Assembly (NCBI RefSeq): GCF_052324685.1
Contig: NC_135220.1
Coordinates: 62,001 to 126,000, forward strand
Direction: 5' to 3'
From: Brachyhypopomus gauderio
Taxonomy: Eukaryota; Chordata; Actinopteri; Gymnotiformes; Hypopomidae
DNA length: 64,000 nt
Shown here: positions 1 through 13,072 of the stretch, piece after piece
How the letters are laid out: each line of letters begins with the position of its first letter
Numbering within the stretch: the first letter of the stretch is position 1
Made by a program: the position numbers and the translations under genes
Notes under the pieces: model-generated
Databases searched by the model: none
What the model saw: the letters and a program-made list of their open reading frames with translations, nothing else
What the model was told of the DNA's origin: nothing

Positions 1-1798
1 TTCTTATAGTTCCCTGTGGTATAGCTTTCTATTAATAGTTCTCACTAACAGAACATAACATTCAGATTTAAGCTGGATGTGGCCATCACAGGTTATGGCT
101 CCTTCAATGCACTTTCTACATTTGTTTACTCTTAATGTTTTACAATAGGCTGAGCTGGAAACATTAGGGACACCATCACAGACTGGTAGTGGCTGCTGCT
201 GACGGTGTGAGTTACTGAGTAACTCGAGCACAAATACTAAAGTATCGTATTAGTCATTAACACTTATTGGAAAGAGAGGAGGAAGAGACCAGGGTCAAGG
301 CAGACGACAGTCGCCCCTTCTTCTTATCTCTGAGGACCTCTGGAGCCACAGGTGAAGTCCAGCCATCAAACCATTTTACAGTGAGGGAGAGGAAGGACGT
401 TAAGCTGCCTGACTTCAGTTAGTCAAATAAGGAAGTGAGATGGGGCATTTGCAAGAGGCAGTTGATAAGAGTGACTACAGCCGGTCTCTGCCCAACCTCC
501 CCCCCTCTGAGCACCAGCCATGTGTCCTGCGTTCACGCGTTCATCCGTTAAAGCTGAATAAACCGGTTTGAGGTGTCAACAAAGCAAAAGAGGCAACTAT
601 CACAGGCCAAACTGGTTAATCCAATATAATCCAGTTTTTAGTCCCGTAACAACTCACTTACATCCAGTCCGGCTTTCCGCTTGTGCCCGTGATTCTCATT
701 TTACAAGAATGTGAAGTATGCTTTGCCGATACCCCAACAAGTCACGCATGATCTCACACATGAATGTGTGCAGTTACCTGTAGCACTGATGTGTGTAAAT
801 TTATGTCTTTTTTAGACATAGAACTTTCCATGATGAATATTAATCTTACAAATTCCTGATCCCTGATGCAAAACAAAAGACCAATTTGGAGAGCACTGAA
901 GACTAAAGACATATTTCCTCTTAAGTCTATGCATATTCTCCCTGCACTGTTCCCATAGTAAACAGAACATCTCTTCTCACAACACAGTCAGCTCTTTTAG
1001 GAGAAATATCTAGAATGTCTCTTTTCCAACTCTTTGGAATGTCTTCCGTCTCCCTGACCTCACTGGTTACTGAATAGCAACATCTGTTGTCTGATGTTGA
1101 TGGATGGATGGACTGTACCAACTGCGCAGGGCACAGGGTGAGCGCCAGTGCAGGATATGGTGCCAAGTCAACACAGAGCCTGTGTGTACACATCTACTCT
1201 CACACTGGGCCGATTTAGAGACGTCAGTGGACCTGATACACACGTCGTTGGTATGTGGGATGAAACCTACACAGGCACACAGGCAGCAGCCCAGCCAGGA
1301 GCTGAACACAGGTCATCAGGGCCGTGAGGCAGAATTACTGAATAATTACTTTTGAACACTAAGCTCTATGAGAAATTAAGGTTATGATGACAGAATTCCT
1401 AGACTTAAATCTTAAAAGACACCACCAAAGTGATAATAATAATAAACTGACCCTGTCTTAACTACTGATGTGTGAAGAGAACACTGTTAGTATGTAACAC
1501 TAACATTTTACTTTGCATTTTATTTTGTTGTCTCGATATTCTTTTCCATTCTACCTATTTCACTAACATTAACATGCATAACAGCTTTAGCAAGCTAGCT
1601 AGCAATCACAAACATTTAGATATCCACTGGCTGGGTTTATTGTTCTCATATTCTCTGTGCATGGCCAGGAGCCACATGTCTGTTTATTTACTGCCCTTTG
1701 CTTTTTCGGGAGTAAAGTAAATCATAATGTTTTGTTGTTGTTGGACGTTGGACATACAAAATGCAACAAAAGGTGCTATTTGTTTCGTCCCAGTTTGG

Positions 1799-1882
1799 TT
1801 CCAGTACTCCCAGCATATGTTCCAGTACTCCCAGCATATGTTCCAGTACTCCCAGCATATGTTCCAGTACTCCCAGCATATG
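1799..1882. repeat. 21-bp tandem repeat, 4 perfect copies
   Basis: The unit begins TTCCAGTACTCCCAGCATAT and ends in G; four identical copies start at 1799, 1820, 1841 and 1862. Because 21 is a multiple of three, the repeat keeps several frames open on both strands and creates spurious peptide repeats. Identity between copies suggests a recent expansion. Confidence 0.95.
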
Positions 1883-2219
1883 CTTGTGGGGGACGCTTGT
1901 TTACTTTCATCCATTCCAATCTCAGGTGTGTTCTGAGTGATTTGAATAAGATGAAAAACAAGGCAGCCAATCAGAACAGAGTATTTATCTTATATCTGTC
2001 TTAAAGGCACAGAAACAGAAATGGCCTGTTGTAATATTTAATCTTAAAGGATAAATAGATGTTATGTTGAAACATGGGAGCAGGACATTCATCGGCTGTT
2101 CAAGTGCTTATATATATACGGTATATACACTACCAGGACACATCTGGTATGCTTAAATTTTTATATGAAGACAAATATAATATATAATTTGGGAAAGGTG
2201 TTATATATGAATTCATCCT

Positions 2220-2221
<2 letters not shown>

Positions 2222-2254
<33 letters not shown>
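2222..2254. repeat. (CA)n microsatellite
   Basis: An uninterrupted CA run of about 16 units in non-coding sequence. Confidence 0.95.
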
Positions 2255-2258
<4 letters not shown>

Positions 2259-5200
2259 ATTTTAAATGTACCCTTAGCAAACAGTTTTATTTCAGAACTT
2301 TATTCTGAAATATATTTATTTTAGTTCCTCACTCCACACTCTCTGCATGTCTTCTTTCTGAGAATGTCTTTAGGACTGATGGAAAAGCATCACAGGTGAA
2401 AAGAAATATGTAAAATTAAATAATAAACAAACCCACACCATAGACTCTAAATGAGGAAAACTGTGTTTTAGGAAATTATCTGAACATCTCTCCTGGAACC
2501 AGGTTAAGGTAGGAGTCATATCTTTATGGAAGATAAGTTAAAGGAAAGGGTGCTGAAAATAATGGACTTTGTCCGAAGAGATCAGCCTTTGTGACACACG
2601 TGTATGTGACAATAAAGTCATTGGGTAAAGCATTTTGTAGAGACATTTGTTTACTACCAGTAACTAAATATATTGCCTAAGGAAGGAGAATTTTTTTCCT
2701 TCAGATTTTTTTTTTGCATGTGTCACAACCCAACTTGATGTGTCTTTCCAACAGTATTCTGGGAAGTTATATGCTCATAAATCAGTTTTTGTCCTAACAG
2801 AATTACTGTTATAAAATGTATTTTATATAAACTCACATGGGATGCAAACAAGCAATGTTAAAACACCAATGGCAGTAGCAGCAATAAATTACAATTATTG
2901 TTTTATAATTTACAAGCAAATCATTAAAACACAAGAATACAATTAATGTATTATGATTGGATAATTTCTTAATCCAAATATCATGAAAAGCAGAAAACTT
3001 CAGTTCAGACCTGTGTCAGAGAGTAAATTTTATATTTTATGGTCTGTTTCTGATAAACTATTTTAATGGACAAATATTGCCATTGTCCATTATTATATGT
3101 CATTTAAAGTTAAACGTTTCCTACTCTACTAATATTGATTTATCCAATTTATTTATTCTGTAATTTCTAACGAAAATATGAAATATAAACATGGTGCTAG
3201 TACTGCAAAGGGAGCAATTCAAAAGCCATTGCTATCACTGATGGACTGCAGGAGACTTCACATAATACTACCATACTAAATTGTATGCGAAAACATTACA
3301 CATTGTAAAGGCTATACATAATTGAAATCATCATTTGGTCCCCAAATTACATGATTTGCTCATCTACTAACAATACTTATGTAGTGTAATATGTACTATG
3401 CAGTTTTGCATGCAGCCATAGATACAGTGATCTGTGTTTCTGTCCTGGCTCCATCTTAGTATTGCTCATTAATCATTACCTGCACCTGTTTCACATTTAT
3501 AGACTCATTAAATTCAGTTTAAGTACCCACTTAATGGCCAAGTGTGTGAAGTTTATGAGCTGAGGTTTTATTTTTCATACAGTTTTGACTTTGTAAACTG
3601 TAGATAACTCCATGAACAGGCCCTTTCGCACAAGTGTCCTGCCTCCGAAACATAATAGAAGAGTAAAATTGAAGATTCTGGTGAGAGAATTGCCTGAGAA
3701 AAATACAGACACATGATGATATCTCACGATCACACTGACAAGAGGAAACAAATGTTTTTTGTGTAGCAAAAAAAAGGGCAGTACTATAATATAAAACAAG
3801 CAATACAACAAATGTATTTATGAAGCAAATATTATAATGAAAATCTGGCTTGTCTAGACATCTGAAAATGTTTCTGATCTGTGTCTGTGTGTCCAAAGTG
3901 CTGCTAACAGAAACACTTCACCTCAGCACAAATGTATAACCAAACACCGCCTGGTGATGTTGACTTTCTAAGTACAAATGCAAAAATACATTTAAAAATC
4001 TATATAGTTTTAAAATACAAATTAAATTCATTTGTAATTTCATCCATCTCTTATGACTATTATACTTGAAATGCCAGTGGACACTACTGAGCACCTTCAA
4101 AATATCCCTTAATTCTATTAATTTATTAGTACAAATTTCAGAATATTATACATTACTCTCATTTTAGGAAACAGCAGTGTTTATCTGTCTTATATAGCCT
4201 TAGAAGAATGAACCTTGGTAAAAAAATAAAATAAAAAACAGCATTCATTCAGAACAATGTAATTTAACAATAAAAGAACAGTTGGGATGGAGTTTTGCTA
4301 TTAAAGTGAGATCACGACGCATTTGTTCCCTGTACATGTGAGGAAGGTCACCAGCGTGCATGCAGCTCACAGCTACAGAGGAAGTTCAGTGGCCATGCAC
4401 TGAATCACAGGGCCCTCTGCTGGTTTCTGGTCAGCGAGCCACTGGGTTTAGACACTGACATATTGCATTGTACACTTGTTATATTTCTATAGCCTAAGTA
4501 AACATTTCTGTTCATCAGATTTGTGTCTTCATAAATTAATTAACTAATTGTTCCAAGTAAAAATAATTTACTTTCAAACTGTATTATTTGAGGCTTCATT
4601 TAGTTTTGTCTGTCAATATCAAGCCCTTTACTGACCTGTTTCTATACAGGCCATTTAAATTCACTTTATTTGCGATCTAAATGGATGCATGTAGTTTTAA
4701 TATAAGTTTTAATGTATGTGTATTTGTTTTTTTAATAACCCACCCAGTGGGTGTGGGACAGCTGGAGATGTACAGGGCGGTGCTGTCTCTACCTGCCATG
4801 TCTGCCGGGCTCCAGAGGGGGGCGCTAATGCTTTGTGACAAGGTGGCAACAAAGCGGTGACAAGTTACGCACCCAGTGTAGTGTCAAAAAATGTAGCATA
4901 ATTTCTTTGAACATTTTCTGTCCCATTTCAGAGTTCAGAGTGTAACTACATGCTGCCCATTACCAGATAATAGCCTTGGTCAACACAACATGTCAATTAT
5001 GTGACAAAAATATCAGCAATCAAAAAAAAACATAAGAGGTCAGGTAAAGGTTGAAGTGCAAGATAATATGTCTTTCTCCATAGGTTTCTTTAATGTACTT
5101 TGTATGTTTATATAAAATGTCATGCTGGGATCGTTCAGATAGTTCAGACATAATAACTGAAATAATAATTAAGCTGTATACACTTTTTTTCAGTGAACAG

Positions 5201-5599
5201 AATATTGTGTTGAATTACTCTCTAAGTGTGAATATGTACAACACACTGTCACTACGCATCATACACAACAGTTTACATGAACTGCCGCTGTGCATGAATG
5301 AGGCCTTGGTGAAACCTGATATGCTTTATAACGACTAACCTCGGCGTTAAATTAAGGGGCATGTTTTACAATGGGGGTAATTCCAATGTAATATACGACG
5401 GATGCCCTCACCGTCAGAGTCAGAATAATTTATGTATTACCAGTTCATGGGAACAAGATAGCAATCGTGTCTGTCAGCAACGGCGCAGTCAAAGGCCGTT
5501 TTCCTCCCGTTTGTTGAAGCGGCCTCTTCACGGCACCAACCTTCTGACGGCCAGGAACTAATACTCAGTGTCGTTATTAACTATATTAGACTAATTGCT

Positions 5600-5900
5600 T
5601 GTGTAACTGGACCTTTTACGCGCAAGAAACTAACTGCGGTGTGATCGCGGATGCGCTTGGCGGAGTGTCGCGGCGCGAGGAGCCGGGCATGCGCGCGCGC
5701 CTCTGTTCGCCTGCGCGAGCGCCTCTGTTCGCCTGCGCCCGCGCCTCTGCTCGCCTGCGCTCCGCTGCTCGGAGTCACGGAGCCCCTGTTGCCATGGTGC
5801 ATAGAAAACTGATGCAACGAGGCTCGCGGCTGGAGCAGCCTCGTGCGTTGACCTCCTTGGAGACACGCGCACTGCGACCTTCTGCAGGCCTCGCATGACA
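5600..5900. promoter_or_regulatory. CpG island, possible promoter
   Basis: CpG density rises sharply here against AT-rich surroundings. It contains an NRF1-like GCATGCGC at 5687-5694 and three 22-bp tandem units rich in CCTGCGC. Unmethylated CpG clusters usually mark promoters, but I cannot identify an exon on either side, so the direction and the gene are unknown. Open frames crossing it reflect the lack of stop codons in GC-rich DNA. Confidence 0.5.
5700..5765. repeat. 22-bp tandem repeat, 3 copies, in CpG island
   Basis: Units start at 5700, 5722 and 5744 and share CCTCTGTTCGCCTGCGC with minor changes (the third has CTCTGCTCG). The repeat multiplies CpG-rich motifs within the island. Confidence 0.9.
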
Positions 5901-7596
5901 TGTTCATCCTTTGTACGCTCAGAGACACTAATAGGCGCGACAATGAAAGATCGGGTCTGCCGGACTGTGGACGCCCCGGCAAATAGAGTCTAGTTCACGA
6001 CGAGACTTCGGTCTGTGTTCAGGTCACTTGTGGTTTTAACATGTTGGATGTTTATGTTTGAGTTTTGGAAACATGAAATGCTAACAGAAATATATCAAGG
6101 TAACCCTGAGGTGATTAATAAACACTGAGTTGCATTAAACTGAGTGTTTGTGTATTGCACTAAATACAGAGAGAGTTATGTTGTATATCTGTACATAGCA
6201 GAGTTGTGCTGTGCTGGTAATGGCCATCTGTTCTGTTGTGCTCATGCAGATGGGATTCGTTAAATCAGTCCACTAATAATCACCCTCTAAATGAACCTCT
6301 AGACGAGGGAGGTCTTTGGGGAAACAAGCTGTCTCAGGGCAATCTGTGTGGGCTTAAGGCAATCTGTGGTGGCTTGGGTTATCAGGAGGAAGGTTAACGT
6401 TTTACACCTCCTTATCATGTATAGGCCACTCGTAACAGTCCCAACCTGACTAGCAAGCACCTAGGTCTTGAGAAGGGCAAGTTCATCACTACCGCAAGGG
6501 TCGTTCAGAGGATGACCAGAAAGAGGAAAAGAGATTAAAAGGACTCAGCAGTGACCGTAGCACAAGCGCCCCCCCCCCCACCCCCCCTTTTGCATGTTTT
6601 TTTTTTCGTTTTCACTTCAGCCAGAGAGTGACTGAGGCCGCAGACAGACACAGATAACCCTTGTCTCCGCACGGCCCTCTCTCCAACCAGCCCATGCAAA
6701 TATATTTGAATGGAAAAATGAAAATGAGAACTTTCGTTCTTCAGAACCTCCAGCTGGTTTTCTGAGCGAGCCTTTAACTACACACGCGCGTGTGTGTGTG
6801 CTCACCTCAGCATGTACCTGCGTCACAGTGTGATGGGTTTGCAGGTCATTTCACGCTGATACGTATTCTTAATGTTCTATCAGTTGTCAGTTCTTAATGT
6901 TTTTACACCTGAACATTAGGATGAGTGAACATTTTATTACTTTTGTGAGCATTTTCCCTTCTAGTTTGCAGTGTCACTGTAAGCTATGCTTTGTAATAGG
7001 CCAAAAGGTGTCACCCCTTTTACTAAAGGATCACACAGTGACACACTTTAGTTTGGATGTGATGCAAATATGAAACATGCCAGTGTGGAGACTGATGTAG
7101 CAGGAAGCATCACATGCACAAGGCCTGGACCCTATTTGAATCTCACCAAATGAGAGAGAAGCACACCTGATTTCTCTGGTTGATTTACCTGGTGCTTTTG
7201 GGGAGTCTGTCACCTGCTATCTGCCTTTAGGTTGTTTTGTCTGTGATGTTTTTTTTTCTTTTTAGAGGTAAACAGTGAACACTCCACCTTTGCATTGCTA
7301 ATTGTTAGTTGCAAATAGCTTTGTACAGTATATCTGAAGCATACCAATATGTAGTTAAAAGGGTAATTGAGCAGTTTTTGCAACACTTACTAATTGGTGT
7401 AGTCGTACTTTGAAAAAAAAAAAAAAAGGATATTGGATATTATGCACCCTTCAAGGATTTTGATGAGTGGTTATTTGATATTAATTACACAACAGGCTTG
7501 GAGACTTGACTACTTCTGAAGAGACAAATCCTGTTTATGAAACTAATGATAGAGTTATAGAGTGGAGTCTACTAGAGCACCTCTCTGTAGCCTTTG

Positions 7597-7598
<2 letters not shown>

Positions 7599-7677
<79 letters not shown>

Positions 7678-7763
7678 TGTGTGTGTGTGCGTGCATGTGT
7701 GTGTGTGTGCGCGCGTGAGAGAGAGAGAGACAGAGTGGGAGAGAGACAGAGAGCGAGAGCATA
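7599..7763. repeat. compound (GT)n(GC/GT)n(GA)n microsatellite
   Basis: About 60 bases of pure GT, then GTGC-interspersed GT, then a GA tract. It produces Cys-Val and His-Thr peptide artefacts in every frame. Confidence 0.95.
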
Positions 7764-10700
7764 TTTGTGTGTCTGTGGTCTGTGCATGTGTACATAAGCG
7801 TATTGCTGTGTATTTTTGCAGCACTTTTTCTATGCCTTAGGAAAACCATTCCGTCTCGCCCCCAAGATGAATAGATCCTAAGCTCGGTGCACTCGGCAGC
7901 TGCATCCTTTGAACACACAAAGGCGAAAAAAGACCCTAAATCTGCTGGCCTCTTTCATCTGTTCATGTGATACCTGTCTTGCTCACCTCACTCTATTGTG
8001 AGCAGATCTATTGCCCAGAGGTGTTCAGTTGTAGCATGTCTCCTGGCCCTTTCGAATTGTTTTATTATATGAGCATGTGCTTCAAAAAGCGTGAAAAAAA
8101 GAAACCTCACAGCAATGGCAGGCTAAAAAAAAAGATGCAAACCTTTGGAAAAAGTGTGGCACAGGAAGCTTGGGACCTTGTCTGAAATCTCTTAAATATA
8201 CAGTCATATCATAAAGGCCTTTTTTAGTCTGATTAAGTGTAACTAGAGTGTCTAAGTCTTTGTTCTGTCCTTAAATGTTTTAAGTAATGACCTCACTCAT
8301 AGGGGAGAAGGCTTTCAAGGCTAAAAATAGTTCCACCGGTGAAATAATACAAGTGAGGGGGCACGGATGATAACCTAGACGGGGCACCCTGCATTGGCCT
8401 GACAGTCTCCCACTCAGCAAGGGCAATTAGGAATTCTTCAGGGCAGGATTCCTTGGCCGTGTGCAGGCAGGGGCCCAGTACTGTACCAGGCAAAGGTTTC
8501 CACCAAGCTATTCTTGCAAAACCCCCATAGATAACGCCAGTGCATTCTTCAAACCACCCATCCCAGACGGCCAAAATCTTTTCCACTCCATCTTGACTTG
8601 ACTCGCACATGTAGTAAGACGTCTTGCTGAGATGGAAAAGTCGGTGTGTTTAGAAAGCAGTTATCAATAGTCTGTGGCAGTGTCGAGGAAAAATGGTGAG
8701 ATGAGGCCATGCTTGCTTGAATGCCTGGACCAAGATGGCTGAATCCTTCTAGATCTGTTCTTTTTAATGTGGTTGAAGTTCCGTTGTGGAGGGCCTGGTG
8801 TGTAGTGGACTAATACAGTGATCTGTCACCTAAGGTAAGTCCTATGTCTACGATTGATTTTTTAAAAAGTTATTTCTATCTTGTCATATTGCATCAGATC
8901 TGTTTGGTTTTGGTGTTGTTGCTGTGGACCCTCGTCGTGGAGATCTATTTAATCATCATCTTGCAGTGATATCATCTTCATGGTGATATTTGTAGCATTT
9001 ATAACCACGGCATCTATTGCTTTCAGACTTTTTAAGACGGTGGCAATTTCTACAGGTTTGTTTTGTTGTTCTGTGCACCAGCTAATCAGTAATTGATGGC
9101 CCAGTGAACCCATCACAACTCACGGGCCTGGTGTATGCTGGGCCAGGTGTATGCTGGGCCTGGTGTCCTGTGCTTCCGTAAATCCCAGGCTTGTATATTC
9201 TGTGCCATGTACACTGGGGTCTGAATTTCACATTGGCTTCTGGCTTCAGGGCCTCTTTATTGAAGGGTCATCCAATGTGTTGTGTTTGTACAGCCATTAA
9301 AACTCAGCCAGTGCCGTTTTATTAAGTCTGTTCGGCGTGTTAATGAATAGCTTGCTCATAGAGCATGTGCCTTCGGTGCATTGTCGTGTGTCAAGATTGG
9401 TGTTTTGGATTGTTTTTGGACGATTTAAACATGAAATCAGGAATATTAGCTTAGGGCTAAATGAGTCGAATGAAATGTTCTGTGTTTAGTCGCATACCAT
9501 ATGATATTTGAGATATTTATGACGTTTGCTACTTTGCTTATAATTATGTCTGCCGTAATTATAATTTTTTTTCTTTTTTTTTATCTTACACTCAGTCATT
9601 TCAGATGATAGTTTATCCACATTTGTGTTTGGCTGTGGAGGAAGCAGGTAGGCAGAAAGCAGAGTAAAAGTCCCATGAGATGGAGTCTTCCTGGCATCAG
9701 AGTCCATACACTATAAGGACTGGTGCTTGGCGAGGTTCTGTATTTCATGTGGGGAAGTATTACATGTTTAATGCTCCCCCATTTCCTGTGAAGTGTCCAG
9801 TCTCAGATAATACCTGTTTGTGTCTCTGCTTCTGTAAATCATTTTTAATTGGCATTCTCACATCTCCACTTCTGTGGGTACATAAAACGTGGCTTCTAGA
9901 TACAAACCCAGAACACTAGCAACCACCACTAGTGGATGCAAATAAATTTCTCCTAAAATTATTACTCCTCTTCTAGGATAATTTAAATAGCGTATTAATT
10001 ATTTATATTTTTATTATTTGTATAAATACATTTATATATCGTTTTTCATTCTTAGAGTCTATACCAAGGTGTCAGAAGATGATGTGCAACTGATTGACAC
10101 AGAACTGGTCTGTTCACAGTGTAAATGTATTATTTGTCAAATGAAGGGTAGTGGTCAGCAGTAGCAGAACTAGGACTGGCTAACAGCTGCAATCTAATGC
10201 TGGGCGCTTTTGAGAATCCAAATGTTCAGTGTTCAGGTGTTCATTGTCAATTTGGCAATATGTCACCCAGAACAAAACACCTCTGCCCCCCGAGAGCCCC
10301 CCTCCTCACCCCCCGCTTTTTGAGAACTTAGTCTTGATTAAGGCTATTTGTAATTTCAAAACCTCCCTTAATTAATTGAGTGCCAGTCAAAATTTGACTG
10401 GTGCTATCTGTGATATACTGAACAGCAAAAATTCAAGTGTTCAATTAGCACCCAGTGGTGGATCTAATTAGATTTTTCATAGCTTGTTTGTGTCCTGCTA
10501 GCATTAAACAAACACTCCAGATATTGATTCACTGGGCTTTTCTCTGTGACATACTGTTTTGTAGCTATAATAGTTTGGCTTCAGTAGGTTTTAAAGATGC
10601 ATATGTGATCTTCAAGAATGAAAGGAAAATCATTTGTGAATATCCAGCAGCCACCTGTGCCTGACAGTTCCTGATGAATCATTATTTTAGTGATCTCATT

Positions 10701-12241
10701 ACTCCATTGTGTACTCCATTATTCCTGTATTGGTCAAATGCAGTGCTCTGCAGTATTGCAGGTATAAATAAGGATCAAATCTTCATGTCATCTATTTGTG
10801 GAGTGTCTGATGAAAGTGTCAAAAACAGGTATCAGTGTTTTATTTATTGTTTGATAACATACGGTCGGTCTCATTTTGGCATTGTTCTAAGAATAATATT
10901 GGACGGTAATCCAATTTAGCGTTTTTTATTTTTATTTTTTTTTACAAATATCTTTGCATTTCTTAGAGGATTCTGTGTTCAGATTATGATAACTCGTCCT
11001 TTCAGTGCCAAACACGGCCTGGCACGCAGAGGGACCTGTTCATGGCTCTGGCTCCCTGTGATCTGAGCTCCCCATGGACCAATTGCATCACATGCATCTT
11101 GCATCATTAGCCCGACTCGCTGCTGCTCCTTCGTCTGTGCCCCTCATGTTCTCATGGTCTGATCAGAAGAAAAATCACACTGTGTTATTGCAAAGCTCAT
11201 TGTATGCATGTGGCTTTCTGAATAATGAGATTAAACACAAATTACATTTTATGTGCAGGATAGCAAGCTATAATACAAAAAGCTTAACACTGTAGAATTG
11301 TACATTGTGTCATTATGTAGCATAAAGATTTTATAAAATTGTTGTTTTTGCCGAGATGACCAACCTGATGATGTCACAATGCCTTTGTTGTGTCATAAAG
11401 GGAGCAGGTGTGCTAATGCACTGCTAGATTATGCTGTGTCCTGAAAAGCACACATTTCTTGACAATAGCATATATGCTCTGAAACCCAGCCACGCAGACG
11501 TGGCATTTAGCAGAGAACAATGTGAGGAGAGACCGGTGGGTCAACACTCATTCCTGTTTACCAAATAACCTCTATAGCCACTCATTCTCTTTCAGCATTT
11601 TAGTATGACATGAAATAGAGGCCACACAGGTGTGTTTGGTGGTCTGAAGCATCAGACTAAGGATGGTTTTGTTTTACAATACACTACATTGGATCAATAA
11701 TATTTAATGGATTGTCTTTGAATGCAAATACAATCACTGCTATATCTGTTATGACTAATGTTGGTCATTCACAAAGGCCTGGGCCGATTCATTTATTTAC
11801 TTATTTGTTTGGAAATTGTAATCTGAAAAAGGACTGGTGTTTTACAGAAATAATCACAAGGGACAGTTCGGGTACAAATGTTTGAGGAAATGATTGTGCA
11901 TATAGATTATTCTGGGGTACATTTATTTTAAGGATTTTATGTTGCACACAAAAAAAATGGAAATTTAACACTGCTGCAAATATTCAACATGGGAAGGTCA
12001 GCTTTGATGTCATCTATAATAGCCACTGGAAGCAGCAAGCTTATGGGAGAATGTTTCTGGAATATTTGTTAGATATTTCAACCTCATTTTTCTGTTTTCC
12101 CCTGTCCTCTGAGTGCAAGCTTATCTGGATGTCCCCTTATTAAAACACCTCCTGTGGTATATACACAAAAGTGTTTTTTTACAGTTATATAAAAATACTG
12201 CATTACCTTCAGAAAGTTAATGCACTATTATATATCTTATA

Positions 12242-12425
12242 CAGGGGTGGAAAGTAACTAATTACATTTACTCACATTACTGTAATTGAATACTTTTTAT
12301 GAGTAATTTGTAATTTTCTGAGTAGTTTTTGAAATATGTAATTTTTGCTTTTACTTGAGTACATTTTGACCCAAGTAGTTTTACTTCGCTACATTTGAAC
12401 GCCCTCACATTACTGAGTAAAAAAA
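12242..12425. repeat. transposon-like fragment (GGGGTGGAAAGTAACTAATT end)
   Basis: The sequence GGGGTGGAAAGTAACTAATT, followed by alternating TACTCA, TTACTGTAAT and ACTTGAGTAC motifs, resembles the terminus of a repeat common in teleost genomes and usually treated as a DNA transposon. I cannot find a matching second terminus or target-site duplication, so this is probably a fragment. The family assignment is from memory of the motif, not from a search. Confidence 0.5.
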
Positions 12426-12609
12426 TATTGATGGTGAAAAATTAAATGCGAGCAGAAATTTAAACTTCTGAGTCCCAGAACTGAAGGCCAATTGCGTGGC
12501 CTTGCCTTGTGCGCGCCCTTTCCATTGTCTCATAATCAGGTCATAATGTTGTGCACTTTTTTTCCAAAAGGATGAGATTGTTCTATCTTTAAATCTTCTA
12601 TCTATCAGG

Positions 12610-12900
12610 TTCTGTGGGATCATGTGGACATTTTATTGTGAAAAGTGGAATCCTGTGGGCACTGTATTTTGAATAGTTGGATCCTGTGAGCGTTTTAAAT
12701 AGTGGAATCCTGTGCGCATTTTGTTTTATTTTGAGATGTGGGATCCTGTGGGCATTTTATTGTGAATAGTGGGATCCGGTGGGCACTGTATTTTGAATAG
12801 TTGGATCCTGTGAGCACTTACTTTTAAATTGTGTGATCCTATGAGCATTTTTTAATTTTTGATGTGGGATCCTAAGCATTTTATTGTGAGTATCCTGTTG
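12610..12900. repeat. degenerate tandem repeat with GGATCC motif
   Basis: Repeated blocks of about 30-40 bp carry GGATCCTGTGGGCA followed by TTTTATTGTGAATAGT or TGTATTTTGAATAGT. About eight divergent blocks can be seen, and two larger blocks (about 12650-12700 and 12770-12820) are nearly the same, suggesting a higher-order unit. It lies directly after the transposon-like fragment and may be its internal satellite. Confidence 0.75.
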
Positions 12901-12979
12901 TGGAATGTCTGACACCACGGGTGTATGGCCCTCCTCTGTTTGTAAATTATGGTAATTTACTGCTGCTATCTCTATGTCT

Positions 12980-13072
12980 CACACACACACACGCACACAC
13001 ACACACAGAAATGCACACACATGCACAACACACACAAACGCACACACACCTACACACACATACACACTCACA
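12980..13072. repeat. CA-rich microsatellite
   Basis: Interrupted CA repeat with ATG, CG and TA interruptions. Confidence 0.9.

Larger units (their letters stand above)
1..5590. other. gene-free AT-rich stretch
   Basis: I see no exon with credible coding sequence and splice sites on either strand. The open frames are short, low in complexity and unlike known proteins. The stretch holds a 21-bp tandem repeat near 1.8 kb, a (CA)n microsatellite near 2.2 kb and otherwise unique AT-rich sequence. A CpG-rich patch begins at its right edge. Confidence 0.6.

Noticed and set aside
1657..2004. 115-codon plus-strand frame with VPVLPAYVPVLPAY repeats, and its opposite-strand shadows
   Set aside because: It is produced by the 21-bp tandem repeat, whose length keeps frames open; there is no homology or splice context.
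5581..5982. Arg/Ala-rich frames in the CpG island
   Set aside because: GC-rich sequence lacks stops; frames are open on both strands at once, as expected by chance.
7506..7918. Cys-Val and His-Thr-rich frames
   Set aside because: They are translations of the GT microsatellite in every frame.
8293..8610. 105-codon minus-strand frame
   Set aside because: It has normal-looking composition, but I recognise no family and no supporting exons. It is kept only as an open question.
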